64,000 nt of DNA from Cupriavidus sp. BIS7 (GCF_000292345.1 NZ_ALOU01000050.1:1-64000), one strand, 5' to 3'. Shown: positions 19,194 through 28,315, counted from the first letter of the stretch. Notes: a model not told the origin generated them from the letters alone. Translations and numbers: made by a program.

Positions 19194-20545
19194 GATGACG
19201 CTCCTGCTTCCAGCGGCGCCGTGTCGGCACGTGCCGTGATCTGACCCACAACGAAACCGCTTGCGGCAAGCCGGCCATGCAGGTCGGGGATGGCGGCATT
19301 GAGCCGCGAGACCGTGTCGTCCAGCGGCGCATTGACGCGCACATCGAGCGTGGTGGGGGACAAAGTCAGGTTGGCTTCGACGACGCCGATGCCGGGCATC
19401 TGCACGACAATCCGCGTGGTCCAGTTGCGTGCGCGTGCCTGCGCACCGGAGCCATCCTCGTCGGCGCGTTCCGGTGAAACCTCCCACGACATCTGCGTAC
19501 CAGCCCACGCTTCGCCCTGCCAGCGAAACTGCTGGGCGGCCAGTAGCTCGAGCTGCTGGCGCATCAGGCCTTCGGTAGCAGGATGCACAACCGGCCCCTG
19601 TGGTTGCGGTGCGGCAGCTGTGTCTGGCGGGGAAGCGTGCGATGGCAGCAGTGGCGCGCGTGGCGGATCGCCGGCATGGGCGACATCGGCGTAGGACTGC
19701 GCCGCATGCAGCGATTGTGTGCGCGCGCCGTCAGGCCCGGGAATCGGGTCGCCCACGGTGATCGTGCGCGTAGCCGGCGGGTGGCGACCGAACGACGAAG
19801 CATCGGCCTGCCGATTGGCCATTGGGCCGGTGCCGCCACCAGTCTGCGCGGCACCCTGCGTGGGGTTGCCGGCGCGGCCAGTCAGGGCCGCATCCGCGTC
19901 TGGCGCATCGGACAGGCCCGTGCGGGCAGCCGCCAGCAACGCGGTGTGCGCCGTGTCGGCGGCATCGCGTGGAGAGTAGGGCAGCGCCAGAAGCTGATGC
20001 AGTGGTTCGTCGGCTGCTGTCGGGAGTGTGGCGCCGGGATTGCCCGGCGTGGGCCGTGCAAGCTGGGCCTGCGGCTCACGCGCGATGTCCTTGAGCGTAC
20101 GCGCTCCGCTCACCCATTCGGCGAGATGCGCTTCGTAGAACATGCCGCTCTGATCGAGCAGCGTTGCAAGCTTCGTGGCCAGCAGTGGCGCCGATTGCAT
20201 TTCCGTGCGCGTGGCCAGCGGTGATGCCGAAGCCAGCGGCGCGGCTTCGCCGTCGGCATTCGCAAACAGATCGAGAATCGTGCGCGCGGCGGAACTCAGC
20301 GTCTCGCGCGTGGAGCCGGGCGTGGCGGTGGCGCCATTGCCGGCCGAGGCATCGCCTGGTCGAGCGCCGGGCACGCGGCCAGTGCTGCCGAGATTGGTGC
20401 TGGTATCGCGTGAGCTGGTTTCGGCCGTGTCCTGGACCGGCATCAGCGCCGCCAGTTTGTCGACGGCCAGTGCAGTCCTTTGCGTCAGCAGGTCGCTACG
20501 GGCGAGCTGGCCTGCATCGGTCTGGGAATGAATGGGTATGGACAT
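19190..20545 (-). CDS. second FliK-like (Flg_hook domain) protein
   Basis: A protein of 451 residues. The first 320 are Ala/Pro/Thr-rich and of low complexity. The C-terminal domain has NWTTRIVVQMPGIGVVEANL, LTLSPTTLDVRVNAPLDDTV and SRLNAAIPDLHGRLAASGF, a Flg_hook-type fold that differs from the fliK at 6761-8209. It is followed by an FlhB C-domain gene overlapping by 4 bases. Possible roles are a second specificity switch or a filament-stage regulator. It lies downstream of fliT, 81 bases away. Confidence 0.8.
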   Translation of the reverse strand: MSIPIHSQTDAGQLARSDLLTQRTALAVDKLAALMPVQDTAETSSRDTSTNLGSTGRVPGARPGDASAGNGATATPGSTRETLSSAARTILDLFANADGEAAPLASASPLATRTEMQSAPLLATKLATLLDQSGMFYEAHLAEWVSGARTLKDIAREPQAQLARPTPGNPGATLPTAADEPLHQLLALPYSPRDAADTAHTALLAAARTGLSDAPDADAALTGRAGNPTQGAAQTGGGTGPMANRQADASSFGRHPPATRTITVGDPIPGPDGARTQSLHAAQSYADVAHAGDPPRAPLLPSHASPPDTAAAPQPQGPVVHPATEGLMRQQLELLAAQQFRWQGEAWAGTQMSWEVSPERADEDGSGAQARARNWTTRIVVQMPGIGVVEANLTLSPTTLDVRVNAPLDDTVSRLNAAIPDLHGRLAASGFVVGQITARADTAPLEAGASS

Positions 20546-20626
20546 GGAACGGGCCGCGACAGGGAGCGTTGGCGAAGCGCGACGAGCAACTACTTTAGCG
20601 AGGCGCCATCAAGATGATGGCGCCTG

Positions 20627-20974
20627 TCAGGCCGAAACGCCGTAGGCCTCGTTTACGTCGCGGCGGCGGCGCGCGTTGCCGATCAGCGTGCCGAGCTGTT
20701 CAAGCTGAGGCATCACCAGGTCGCGGATCGCGGCATCGTGCGCCAGCAGCTTGGCCAGCAGCGCCTGGCGCTGCATGCGCTCCTGCAGCGACGCGGGTGC
20801 TTGCCCATCCTTGAGGCGGAGCGTTTCGACCTGCGCCACGTAGACGCGCTGGACTTCGGTCATCGCGTCCCAGTTGCCATGACGGGCGGCTTCGAGCATT
20901 TGCTCGGAGAGCAGCACGAGTTCCTCGTAGATCTGGACGATCGAGGGTGTGGCTGGCATGTTGGAGTATGTCAT
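20627..20974 (-). CDS. fliT: flagellar chaperone FliT
   Basis: A protein of 115 residues, helical throughout, with IVQIYEELVLLSEQMLEAAR and NWDAMTEVQRVYVAQVETL near the N-terminus, as in FliT. It acts as the export chaperone for the filament cap protein FliD and, in enterics, as an anti-FlhDC factor. The C-terminus (LIGNARRRRDVNEAYG) is typical. It lies 18 bases after fliS in the flaG-fliD-fliS-fliT block. Confidence 0.85.
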   Translation of the reverse strand: MTYSNMPATPSIVQIYEELVLLSEQMLEAARHGNWDAMTEVQRVYVAQVETLRLKDGQAPASLQERMQRQALLAKLLAHDAAIRDLVMPQLEQLGTLIGNARRRRDVNEAYGVSA

Positions 20975-20992
20975 CGCAGTTTCCGATGGAAA

Positions 20993-21424
20993 TCAGCCGT
21001 TGGCGGCCATCGGCTGCAGCGCAGCCGCTTCGCTGGACGCCGGGTTGGCGATCTGCGCCCAGGCACTCGACAAATCCTGTAGCAGGGTGTCCACCTGATC
21101 GAGCAGCGCCACGTCGTTGTTCAGGTTTGCCAGCATGAGCTGGCGCGACATGAAATCGTAGAGCCGTTCGAGGTCGGCGGAAATTTCGCCGCCTGCCGTG
21201 TGGTCGAGCACGGCGCGCAGGCCGTTGTCGATGATGCTCATCGACATCGAGATGGCCTTGCCCTTTGCGGGGATATCGCCTGCCGCCATGTGGAACTTGG
21301 CGCGGGCGATGGCCGCGCGCGCACCGTCGTACAGCATGACGATCAGCTGGTGCGGGCTGGCACTCATGGCTCCGGTTTCGACACCGACCTGGGCGTAGGC
21401 ATTGACAGCCTTGCGGGCGAACAT
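20993..21424 (-). CDS. fliS: flagellin chaperone FliS
   Basis: A protein of 143 residues with the FliS motifs VNAYAQVGVETGAMSASPHQ, LIVMLYDGARAAIARAKFHM and YDFMSRQLMLANLNND. It is a four-helix bundle that binds the flagellin C-terminus and prevents premature polymerisation in the cytoplasm. It starts 24 bases after the fliD stop with a GGAGTC ribosome site. Confidence 0.93.
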   Translation of the reverse strand: MFARKAVNAYAQVGVETGAMSASPHQLIVMLYDGARAAIARAKFHMAAGDIPAKGKAISMSMSIIDNGLRAVLDHTAGGEISADLERLYDFMSRQLMLANLNNDVALLDQVDTLLQDLSSAWAQIANPASSEAAALQPMAANG

Positions 21425-21448
21425 GATGACTCCTGCTGGTAACGGGCT

Positions 21449-22954
21449 TTACTTCTTGCTGCTGCTGGTGCTGTTCATGGCGTCGAACTGCTGTGTCAGG
21501 TACGTGCTGGTGCTCTGCATCTGCGACATGAGCACGTCCAACTGCTGGAACTGCGTCCGATAGTTCGCGATGGTAGTGTTGATTTGCGTCTGGGTCGCAG
21601 TGTACTGGTTCCCGAGATCCTTGAGGGTACTGTTGATGCCGGCTGTTGCAGTCGTTAGCGCGCCAGTGCTGCTGGTCAGGTTCTTGACCAGCGTGCTGAT
21701 CTGGTTGCCGTAACCACTTGTACCGTCGGTATTGCCGAACAGGCTGGCTACTGCGCCCGTATTGTTGTTCAGCGCCGTGGTCAGCTTGGAGGTGTCCAGC
21801 GCCATCGTGCCGTCGTTCTGGAACGAAATGCCGACCTGGGTCAGGTTGGTGAACGCATTGCCGGTTTGCGGCGTGTTAAGCACGTTACGCAGCTGGGACT
21901 GGATCACGCGCAGCGTAGTGTCGCCCGTCAGCGGCGACCCCGTCTGCGTGCTCGGGTCATAGGCGGACAGCGAGGCGGCCGTGCTCTGGAGGTTGTTGTA
22001 GGCCGTGACGAAGGCCTGCACACCGGTCACGATCGAGTTTGTATCGCGCTGGACCGTCACGTTGCTCGTGCCCGTCTGCGCCAGGTTCATCGTCACGCCG
22101 GCCACTGCACCGGTCACCGTGTTGGTGCCGCTCTGGATGGCGATGTTGTTGACCGTCAACTGGGCGTTCTGGGCCTGGACGGTCTGCTGCATGTTCTGCG
22201 TGCCGGCCGGGTCGTAGGCTACGAGGTTCGAAAGTGCCGAACCGCCGTCCGTTTCGTTGACCGACAGGCGCACGCTGTTGGTGGCGCCTGTGTTGTTCGA
22301 GTTGATCACCAGACGGTAGGGCGTGCCCGATCCATCGTTGATGATGCTCGCGGTTACGCCGGCATTGGCCTTGTTGATCGCGTCGGCAACGCCCTGCAGC
22401 GTGTTGTTGCTGCTGTCGATGCTGATGTCGACGCCGGTGCTGCCGCTGTTGGCCGTGAACGTGGCGCCTGTGTATTTGCCGTAAGTCGCGCTGGACGTGT
22501 TGGTGTCAAGCGTGCCACCGGTGATCGAACCGAAATCGATATGGACCGTGCCGGTACCGAGCGCCGTGGACTGGCTGGACTGCCCCTTCGAGACGATCGA
22601 CTGTGCCTGCGCCAGTTGCGTGACGTTGACGGCATAGGTGCCCGTGGCCGCCGTATTGCTGCCCGTCGCGCTCAGCACAGAAGTGCTGCTTGAGTTGGCG
22701 GTGGTTGCCTGAAAGAAGGACGGGTTGGCAAGCTGGTTGGCCGATGCCTGGAATGCTCCCAGCATGCTCTGCAACTGACCGTACGCGGACAGCTTGGTCT
22801 GATAGCTCTGCTGCTGTTGCGTGATTGCCGTGAGCGGGATCTGTTCGGACTGGGTGAGCTGGTCGAGCAGGGAGCTCAGGTCAAGGCCGGAACCAACGCC
22901 GAGGTTGGAGATCAGGCCGGTGTTCGAAGAGGTCGTGCTGGAGGTCGTAGTCAT
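21449..22954 (-). CDS. fliD: flagellar filament cap protein FliD
   Basis: A protein of 501 residues, Ser/Thr/Asn/Gln-rich. The N-terminal FliD region has GSGLDLSSLLDQLTQSEQIP, the middle has TGTYAVNVTQLAQAQSIVSK, and the C-terminal FliD_C domain has VQAFVTAYNNLQSTAASLSA and the coiled-coil tail QFQQLDVLMSQMQSTSTYL. It caps the filament and promotes flagellin insertion. It is the second gene after flaG. The many exposed Ser/Thr make it a possible glycosylation target alongside flagellin, though that is inference. Confidence 0.94.
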   Translation of the reverse strand: MTTTSSTTSSNTGLISNLGVGSGLDLSSLLDQLTQSEQIPLTAITQQQQSYQTKLSAYGQLQSMLGAFQASANQLANPSFFQATTANSSSTSVLSATGSNTAATGTYAVNVTQLAQAQSIVSKGQSSQSTALGTGTVHIDFGSITGGTLDTNTSSATYGKYTGATFTANSGSTGVDISIDSSNNTLQGVADAINKANAGVTASIINDGSGTPYRLVINSNNTGATNSVRLSVNETDGGSALSNLVAYDPAGTQNMQQTVQAQNAQLTVNNIAIQSGTNTVTGAVAGVTMNLAQTGTSNVTVQRDTNSIVTGVQAFVTAYNNLQSTAASLSAYDPSTQTGSPLTGDTTLRVIQSQLRNVLNTPQTGNAFTNLTQVGISFQNDGTMALDTSKLTTALNNNTGAVASLFGNTDGTSGYGNQISTLVKNLTSSTGALTTATAGINSTLKDLGNQYTATQTQINTTIANYRTQFQQLDVLMSQMQSTSTYLTQQFDAMNSTSSSKK

Positions 22955-22995
22955 GACTTGCTTTCCGGGAGAGCGCTACTTCTTGTTCGTACGAT

Positions 22996-23376
22996 TCAGG
23001 CCGTCTGATGGACGAGCAGGCCCTTGAGTTGCGCCATTGCGTCTGCGATACGCATGACTTCCTCATTGGGAATCTGGCGGATGACCTCGCCGCTGGCATT
23101 GTCGACGATCTTGGTCACGACCTTGTTGGTCGCGTGGTCGATCTCGAACTGCACGCTGACCGACGTGGTGCGCAGCGCTTCGGCGACCTTCTTGAGTGCG
23201 GTGTCAATGCGGGTGCGCTCCGCACGATCGGCAGCGGCCGGCGTGGCGGATGCGGTGGCATCGGGCGTTTGGAAAGCGTCCGCGGGCGTGGCGGCTACGC
23301 GCATGCCGGGTTGCTGCAAGGGCAGGCCGGTCACTGCGGACACTACGCCGGACGATGGAGCCGCTTGGGTTGCCAT
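22996..23376 (-). CDS. flaG: FlaG-family protein
   Basis: A protein of 126 residues. A variable N-terminal half is followed by the FlaG core: VSVQFEIDHATNKVVTKIVD and GEVIRQIPNEEVMRIADAMA. FlaG proteins influence filament length. The gene is first in the flaG-fliD-fliS-fliT operon and lies between the fliC terminator and fliD. Confidence 0.9.
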   Translation of the reverse strand: MATQAAPSSGVVSAVTGLPLQQPGMRVAATPADAFQTPDATASATPAAADRAERTRIDTALKKVAEALRTTSVSVQFEIDHATNKVVTKIVDNASGEVIRQIPNEEVMRIADAMAQLKGLLVHQTA

Positions 23377-23404
23377 GATCGTCGTTACTCAGTCATCTCG
23401 AAAT

Positions 23405-23434
23405 GTTTTCCCAGGACCTGGATCCTGGGGAAAC
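23405..23434. repeat. 12-bp inverted repeat upstream of flaG
   Basis: GTTTTCCCAGGA (23405-23416) and TCCTGGGGAAAC (23423-23434) form a stem with one G-T position and a 6-base loop. It sits between the fliC terminator and the flaG start, 29 bases before the latter. It may be a second fliC terminator, an mRNA leader structure, or an operator for the fliD operon. Confidence 0.6.
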
Positions 23435-23443
23435 ACTCCGGTG

Positions 23444-23471
23444 CACAAGAAAGCCGGACACGGGGTCCGGC
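23444..23471 (-). terminator. rho-independent terminator of fliC
   Basis: Read leftward, GCCGGAC-CCCGT-GTCCGGC is followed by TTTCTTGT. The perfect 7-bp GC-rich stem and short T-rich tail begin 24 bases after the fliC stop. Confidence 0.75.
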
Positions 23472-23495
23472 CTTCCTGTTACGCGGGGGTGCGTA

Positions 23496-24692
23496 TTACT
23501 TCAGCAGCGACAGCACGCCCTGCGACGTCTGGTTCGCTTGAGCCAGCACCGAGGTACCAGCTTGCTGCAGGATGTTCGCGCGGGTCATGTTCGACACTTC
23601 CGTTGCGTAGTCAGCGTCCTGAATGCGCGAGCGCGACGACGACAGGTTGGTCACGGTCGTGCCCAGGTTCGAGATCGTCGAAGCCAGACGGTTCTGGATA
23701 GCACCCAGCGAGCTGCGCAGGCTGTCAACGGTCGACAGGGCGCTGTCGATCGTGGCCAGCGGGTTGGCCGAAGCGCTGCTCAGCAGGTTGGTAGCCGTCA
23801 CCTTGGACGTGTCGAGGCTGAACGAAGCCGTTGCGCCAGACGTGCTGGTCGTCGAGTTCGGGCTCACTGCCACGTAGTAGGTCATCGGAGCGCCGGACGT
23901 GGCGTTGCTCATGCCCTCGTTCTTGAGCGCCTGGGCTTCGGTGGCGTTTGCCGGCGTAACCGTGACTTGAGCGAACCAGTTGCCGTTGGCGTCGACCATG
24001 GTGTTGCCGCCGATGGCCACGCTGCCCGAGCCGATGCCCAGAGTGGTGGACAGCGTATTGGCGGTCGCTTCCGTAACCGACGACGAGGTGAACGTGGTGG
24101 AGCTACCGAAGACCTTCTGGAAGTCAGCGGCGGCGGCGCTGTGCAGGGCGCCTTGCGGGCCGTTCACGTTGAAGCTGGTCAGGCCCAGGGTCTTCGTGCT
24201 GATTTCTTGCAGGTTCACCGAGATGGTCTGGCCGTCTTGGGCGCCAACCTGGATGTTCACCGGCTTGGTCGTCGACGACAGCACCTTCACGCCGTTGAAG
24301 TCGGTTTGAGCCGACAGACGGTCGATTTCAGCCATACGCTGCGTGATTTCGTCCTGGATCGACTTCAGGTCCGAAGCGGTGTTCGTGCCGTTGGCGGCTT
24401 GCACCGACAGGTCACGGATACGTTGCAGGTTGTTCGTGACTTCGGTCAGCGCGCCTTCGGTCGTCTGAGCCAGCGAGATGCCGTCGTTGGCGTTGCGCTG
24501 GGCTTGCGTCAGGCCGTTGATGTTCGACGTCATGCGGTTCGCAATTGCCAGGCCGGCTGCGTCGTCCTTTGCGCTGTTGATGCGCAGGCCCGACGACAGG
24601 CGCTGGATCGCCGTGTTCAGCGACGACTGCGAGTTGTTCAGGTTGTTCTGAGTCATCAGAGACAACGAGTTGGTGTTAATGACCATCGACAT
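23496..24692 (-). CDS. fliC: flagellin FliC
   Basis: A protein of 398 residues. The N-terminal D0/D1 region is [40 protein letters not shown], with [18 protein letters not shown]. The C-terminal D0/D1 region is [20 protein letters not shown] and [20 protein letters not shown]. The central part (about 180-300) is variable and rich in Ser and Thr, giving many candidate O-glycosylation sites. AGGAG lies 7 bases before the ATG and a sigma-28 promoter is at 24789-24815. It is the only flagellin gene in the window. Confidence 0.96.
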   Translation of the reverse strand: MSMVINTNSLSLMTQNNLNNSQSSLNTAIQRLSSGLRINSAKDDAAGLAIANRMTSNINGLTQAQRNANDGISLAQTTEGALTEVTNNLQRIRDLSVQAANGTNTASDLKSIQDEITQRMAEIDRLSAQTDFNGVKVLSSTTKPVNIQVGAQDGQTISVNLQEISTKTLGLTSFNVNGPQGALHSAAAADFQKVFGSSTTFTSSSVTEATANTLSTTLGIGSGSVAIGGNTMVDANGNWFAQVTVTPANATEAQALKNEGMSNATSGAPMTYYVAVSPNSTTSTSGATASFSLDTSKVTATNLLSSASANPLATIDSALSTVDSLRSSLGAIQNRLASTISNLGTTVTNLSSSRSRIQDADYATEVSNMTRANILQQAGTSVLAQANQTSQGVLSLLK

Positions 24693-24788
24693 GGTGCGAC
24701 TCCTATTTGCAATTTGTTAGGCATTCCGGCGGTTGCCGTAACGTCGGCTGCCTGCGTTGCAGGGCGTAGAGTGCCTCCGTTGCAAAGG

Positions 24789-24815
24789 TTATCGACCGGG
24801 CACTGGGAGACTTTA
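24789..24815 (-). promoter_or_regulatory. sigma-28 (FliA) promoter of fliC
   Basis: Read leftward the sequence is TAAAGTCT, an 11-base spacer, then GTCGATAA, which differs from the FliA consensus TAAAGTTT-N11-GCCGATAA at two positions. It lies about 97 bases upstream of the fliC start. Confidence 0.88.
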
Positions 24816-24951
24816 GAGTGATCTTTGCGGGAGTTGCGCGCAGAGTTGCGCGCGGAGTTGCGGGCGCAGTGTCATCCCGGTTATGCGCGCGAGCCCCCTA
24901 TATATGGAGGCTCGGAGAGAGCAGCGGCGCGCCTGCAACCGGCCGGCTGGC

Positions 24952-25272
24952 TCAGCGGCGCTTGCGCGTGCGCGGAGTATAAAGACGCACGAAATCGGGC
25001 GATGTCTCGGCATCGAGCAAGGCCGTGGTGATATCGGGCGCGTGCGCGGGCGTCACCACTGTGATGGCGCGCTTGTATATCAGCGTGGGCGTCGGATCCT
25101 CCGCGGTCTGGCCGAGCAGGATCATGTAGTCGTCCGACGCCAGGACGACGCCGGTCAAATTCGTGCCGTTGGATAAATGGACAATGACTGCGTTGCGGCT
25201 TGCGCTGAGTGCGGCGTATTGCAGATGCTGCAGTTTCCTGCCGGGTCGGGGGGGCTTTTTTTCCTTCTTCAC
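24952..25272 (-). CDS. divergent Hfq-like (Sm-fold) protein
   Basis: A protein of 106 residues starting at a GTG with GGAG 5 bases upstream. The lysine/proline-rich leader KKEKKPPRPGRK is followed by LQHLQYAALSASRNAVIVHL, SNGTNLTGVVLASDDYMILL (Sm1-like, 28-53) and LIYKRAITVVTPAHA (Sm2-like, 64-78). The Hfq pattern VNGIKLQG / YKHAISTVVP is recognisable, but the Sm2 His is Arg, the loop between motifs is longer, and a basic C-terminal tail (YTPRTRKRR) is added. It precedes fliC on the same strand, 259 bases away. RNA binding is inferred. The housekeeping hfq should be elsewhere. Confidence 0.72.
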   Translation of the reverse strand: MKKEKKPPRPGRKLQHLQYAALSASRNAVIVHLSNGTNLTGVVLASDDYMILLGQTAEDPTPTLIYKRAITVVTPAHAPDITTALLDAETSPDFVRLYTPRTRKRR

Positions 25273-25743
25273 AACTTCTCCGGAAGAGCCCGCAAGGGTT
25301 CTGGCGGCTGACAACGGTCCGATCACCACGCAAACCGATAGACGGCGTCGCACTAAAAGTGACGTCTGGCGCGGCCCAATCGTGGTGCGGTTTGAAACAT
25401 TCGTTCTCGGAGCCGGCGCAAGGGCTGGCCATCCTGATTGCAGCAAGCGGGTATTTCACGAAAGTGAATAATGCTGCCCAACTGCCGCGCTCAATCGGCG
25501 CTGCCAGGAGAGAAGGGGAATACTTCAGGCGGGAGAGTAACAAAGTTTTACAAGCGTTGACGAAGCGGCTGCTTGTCTGGGGCTAGAGTCATTACTCTAC
25601 TGAAGAAATTGATGTAGGCGTTGGACTGGTGTAGCGGGTTGTGATGCGCCATTGCCTGCCGATTCATGCTTGCCCGCCAAGCCGCGTGGGGTAAAGCTTT
25701 GCGGGAATCGGTCGACAACTGGCGTTAAGGAGAAATTTGATTC

Positions 25744-25819
25744 ATGGATCACTTTTGATAGATGTGTGATCCATTGGATACATCCCGCTTACACCCGCTA
25801 TCAGTGTTATCCCTGATAG
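25744..25819. promoter_or_regulatory. two operator-like inverted repeats upstream of the candidate small RNA
   Basis: ATGGATCAC (25744-25752) is repeated inverted as GTGATCCAT (25766-25774), a perfect 9-bp dyad. CTATCAG (25798-25804) pairs with CTGATAG (25813-25819). Both lie in an AT-rich segment just before the promoter at 25828-25857, suggesting regulated transcription. Confidence 0.5.
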
Positions 25820-25827
25820 AAGCCTGA

Positions 25828-25857
25828 TTTACACCTCATGTAAGCAGGGTTTATATT
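25828..25857 (+). promoter_or_regulatory. sigma-70-like promoter for the candidate small RNA
   Basis: TTTACA (25828-25833) is separated by 18 bases from TATATT (25852-25857). The expected start of transcription is about 25864-25866, just before a GC hairpin. No open reading frame of credible length follows before the terminator. Confidence 0.5.
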
Positions 25858-25864
25858 AGCTCGT

Positions 25865-25938
25865 CGGACCGGGTACAGCCGGTCCTTCAAAGCAGTCCTG
25901 AGAAGCCCACGAGCACCCCGCGCGTGGGCTTTTTTTTG
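25865..25938 (+). ncRNA. candidate small regulatory RNA, about 74 nt
   Basis: Between the promoter at 25828-25857 and a strong terminator lies a short transcript with a 5' hairpin GGACCGG-GTACAG-CCGGTCC (25866-25883, with a slightly variable loop), a single-stranded linker TTCAAAGCAGTCCTGA and the terminator hairpin ending in eight T residues. This is the layout of an Hfq-dependent small RNA. An Hfq-like gene lies 600 bases to the left. No known RNA family is recognised. Confidence 0.5.
25903..25938 (+). terminator. strong rho-independent terminator
   Basis: AAGCCCACG (25903-25911) pairs with CGTGGGCTT (25923-25931) across an 11-base loop and is followed by a run of eight T residues ending at 25937. 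No protein-coding gene ends immediately upstream on this strand, which is the main reason to suspect a small RNA. Confidence 0.85.
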
Positions 25939-26085
25939 TGCTCACGCAGTCTGGCCGACTTTCGGTCTGCTGCCGTTTGTCTGGTCATCAGTACATTTCG
26001 ATTGCACGGGATGGATTAGAAGCCATCCGTTGCGCCGTCAATCCACCGAATACTGGTGGTTTTTCCCCTCAATTCATTTGCATGC

Positions 26086-26113
26086 TCAAGTCCAGCCGCC
26101 CGGCTGCCGTTAG
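26086..26113 (+). promoter_or_regulatory. weak sigma-28-like promoter before the first chemoreceptor gene
   Basis: TCAA (26086) and GCCGTTAG (26106-26113) resemble FliA elements but with a 16-base gap instead of 15 and two mismatches in the -10 box. It lies 76 bases before the chemoreceptor start. Confidence 0.3.
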
Positions 26114-26188
26114 GGGGCCGTGCGATGCCCGGTGCCGGGCGATCGGCGCTCGTACGAACAACGGACCGAAAGAGAAAGGTACAGAGTG

Positions 26189-28201
26189 ATGGGCTTGCGA
26201 AAAATGGGAATCGGGGCGCGGTTGACCCTGGCATTCAGTCTCGTTGTATTCCTGCTGGCCGCCGTCGCCGCTGTCGGGGTGTCGGCGCTGGGCAGCATGA
26301 ACGAGGCCATGCACCGGGGCGTGGAGCAACGGCTGCTGCGGGTGATCGGCCTGAACCATGCCAAGGAGCAGGTGCTGGCGATTGGCCTGATGGTGCGCGA
26401 CTCGGCGCTGACGGAAGACCCCGCGCTGGCGACGCAGAACGCAGGGAAGATCGCCAGGATTCGCGACGAGATCAGCGCAACGCTGGAGCCGACCGGCAAG
26501 ATCCTGATGGGGTCCGGCAAGCCCGAGTGGAAGGCGATGTTCGAGCAGCTCACGCAGGCGCGTTCGGCCTACAACGGTCAGCTCGATCTGGTGATGAAGC
26601 AACTGGCGGCTGGGGAATACGATGGCGCCCGCGCGGGACTGACCGCCACGCTGCCGCCGTCGCAGGCTGCCTATTTCGAGAAGCTCGATACCATCGCCGA
26701 ACTGGCCCGGAAGCTGGCCACCGACTCGGCGGAGCAGGCTTCCGCGCAGTACGAGACGACGCGCAACCTGCTGATCGGTCTCGCGGCACTGGCGGCGATC
26801 ATTGCCGCATCGCTCGGTATCCGCATGACGCGTTCCGTGACGCGGCCGGCCAAACAGGCGCTGGATGCGGCCGAAGCGCTGGAGCAGGGTCAGCTCGGCC
26901 ATGAGATCCAGGTGCGCAGCCACGACGAGATGGGCCGCATGCTTGGCGCACTGGGGCGTGCCTTTGGCCAGCTTGGCACACTCGTACGCGGCATTCAGCA
27001 CGCGGCCGGGTCCATCGACACCGCCGCCCGCGAGATCGCCAGCGGCAATTCCGACCTGTCCCAGCGTACCGAGGAGCAGGCTGCATCGCTGGAGCAGACC
27101 GCCGCGTCGATGGAGCAGCTGACATCGACGGTGCGCCAGAACGCGGAGAACGCCCGCCAGGCCAACCAGCTCGCGGCGAATGCATCGGAAGTGGCCACCG
27201 AAGGCGGCCGCGTGGTACGCAGCGTGGTGGATACGATGGACGGCATCACGAAGTCGTCGGCGCGCGTGGCAGAGATCATCGGCGTCATCGAAGGCATTGC
27301 ATTCCAGACCAATATTCTTGCGCTGAACGCCGCCGTGGAAGCGGCGCGCGCCGGCGAGCAGGGCCGCGGCTTCAGCGTGGTGGCGGCGGAGGTGCGCAGC
27401 CTGGCACAACGCTCGTCGTCGGCCGCCAAGGAAATCGGCGAGCTGATCAACGGCTCGGTCCGCCAGGTGCAGGAAGGCGCAAAGCAGGTGGAAGTGGCCG
27501 GCAAGACCATGGATGACATCGTCGGCGCCGTGCGCCGCGTGACGGACATCATGGGCGAGATCACCGCCGCCAGCGAGGAACAGACGGCCGGCATCGAGCA
27601 GGTGAGCCTGGCCATCACGCAGATGGAGACGGTGACGCAGCAGAACGCCGCGCTTGTGGAGCAGGCGAGCGCGGCTGCGGATAGCCTGATGCAGCAGGCC
27701 AGCGGGCTTGTGGCGGAGGTTGCGCGCTTCGATCTGGGCCAGCAACGCCAGTTCGACGTGCAGCCGGCGCAGCCGGTGCAATTCGAGCAACCGGCGCGAT
27801 TGATGCAACCCGCACAGCCAGTGCGAAAGCTTCCCGCTCCGTCGGCGCCCCGGTTGGCCGCCGCTGCCCCGAAATCCGCAACTCCGAAATCCGCAACTCC
27901 GAAAGCCGTACCCCCGAAGCCTGCAACCCCGAAGGCCGCAACCGTGGCGGCGCAGCGTGGCGCCCGCCCGTCGCGCGCGCCCGCGGTGCCGGCGGCGGTA
28001 CGCCCGCCTGTTGCCCGCAAGACAGAGGCCGCTCCGGTGCTGTCGCGGCAGCCGGCCACGCCACCCAAGGCCCGCGCGCCGATCACGAATCAGCGCAAGG
28101 AGCCCGTGCTGGCCACGCCCGCCCGCCGCCGTGCCATGCCTGCCGCTGCCCCCGTGCCCGCTGTGGCCGCCGTGGCCGATGGCGACTGGGAAACGTTCTG
28201 A
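26189..28201 (+). CDS. methyl-accepting chemotaxis protein with WETF tether
   Basis: A protein of 670 residues. TM1 is near residues 12-32, then comes a helical periplasmic four-helix-bundle domain, TM2 near 190-212, a HAMP segment and a signalling domain with the hairpin tip [20 protein letters not shown] ([16 protein letters not shown]). After about residue 530 a Pro/Ala-rich linker of some 130 residues follows, including five PKxxx pentapeptide repeats, ending in DWETF, a version of the NWETF pentapeptide that tethers CheR and CheB. GAAAGG precedes the start at 26189. The ligand is unknown. Confidence 0.92.
   Translation: MGLRKMGIGARLTLAFSLVVFLLAAVAAVGVSALGSMNEAMHRGVEQRLLRVIGLNHAKEQVLAIGLMVRDSALTEDPALATQNAGKIARIRDEISATLEPTGKILMGSGKPEWKAMFEQLTQARSAYNGQLDLVMKQLAAGEYDGARAGLTATLPPSQAAYFEKLDTIAELARKLATDSAEQASAQYETTRNLLIGLAALAAIIAASLGIRMTRSVTRPAKQALDAAEALEQGQLGHEIQVRSHDEMGRMLGALGRAFGQLGTLVRGIQHAAGSIDTAAREIASGNSDLSQRTEEQAASLEQTAASMEQLTSTVRQNAENARQANQLAANASEVATEGGRVVRSVVDTMDGITKSSARVAEIIGVIEGIAFQTNILALNAAVEAARAGEQGRGFSVVAAEVRSLAQRSSSAAKEIGELINGSVRQVQEGAKQVEVAGKTMDDIVGAVRRVTDIMGEITAASEEQTAGIEQVSLAITQMETVTQQNAALVEQASAAADSLMQQASGLVAEVARFDLGQQRQFDVQPAQPVQFEQPARLMQPAQPVRKLPAPSAPRLAAAAPKSATPKSATPKAVPPKPATPKAATVAAQRGARPSRAPAVPAAVRPPVARKTEAAPVLSRQPATPPKARAPITNQRKEPVLATPARRRAMPAAAPVPAVAAVADGDWETF
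27869..27943 (+). repeat. 15-bp tandem repeats in the chemoreceptor linker
   Basis: Five consecutive 15-bp units encode [20 protein letters not shown] and PKAAT. The first two units are identical at DNA level (CCGAAATCCGCAACT). The repeat lengthens the flexible linker before the CheR/CheB-binding end and could vary in copy number between strains. Confidence 0.7.
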
Positions 28202-28315
28202 ACATCAGAGGCCCCGCGCGGGCGTGCCGTTGCGCGCGGGGGGATTTGCGGTCTTGGCAAAGGCCTCCGGGTTGGGGGGCTGCGGCCCGCTATCGCATTG
28301 GGGCGTTTGAGTGGA

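Noticed and set aside
24881..25543. A 220-residue leftward frame overlapping the Hfq-like gene
   Set aside because: Its product has no recognisable fold and the overlapping frame encodes clear Sm motifs with a ribosome site.
28211..28240. GC-rich hairpin after the first chemoreceptor gene as a terminator
   Set aside because: The stem is good, but no T run follows, so I did not list it.
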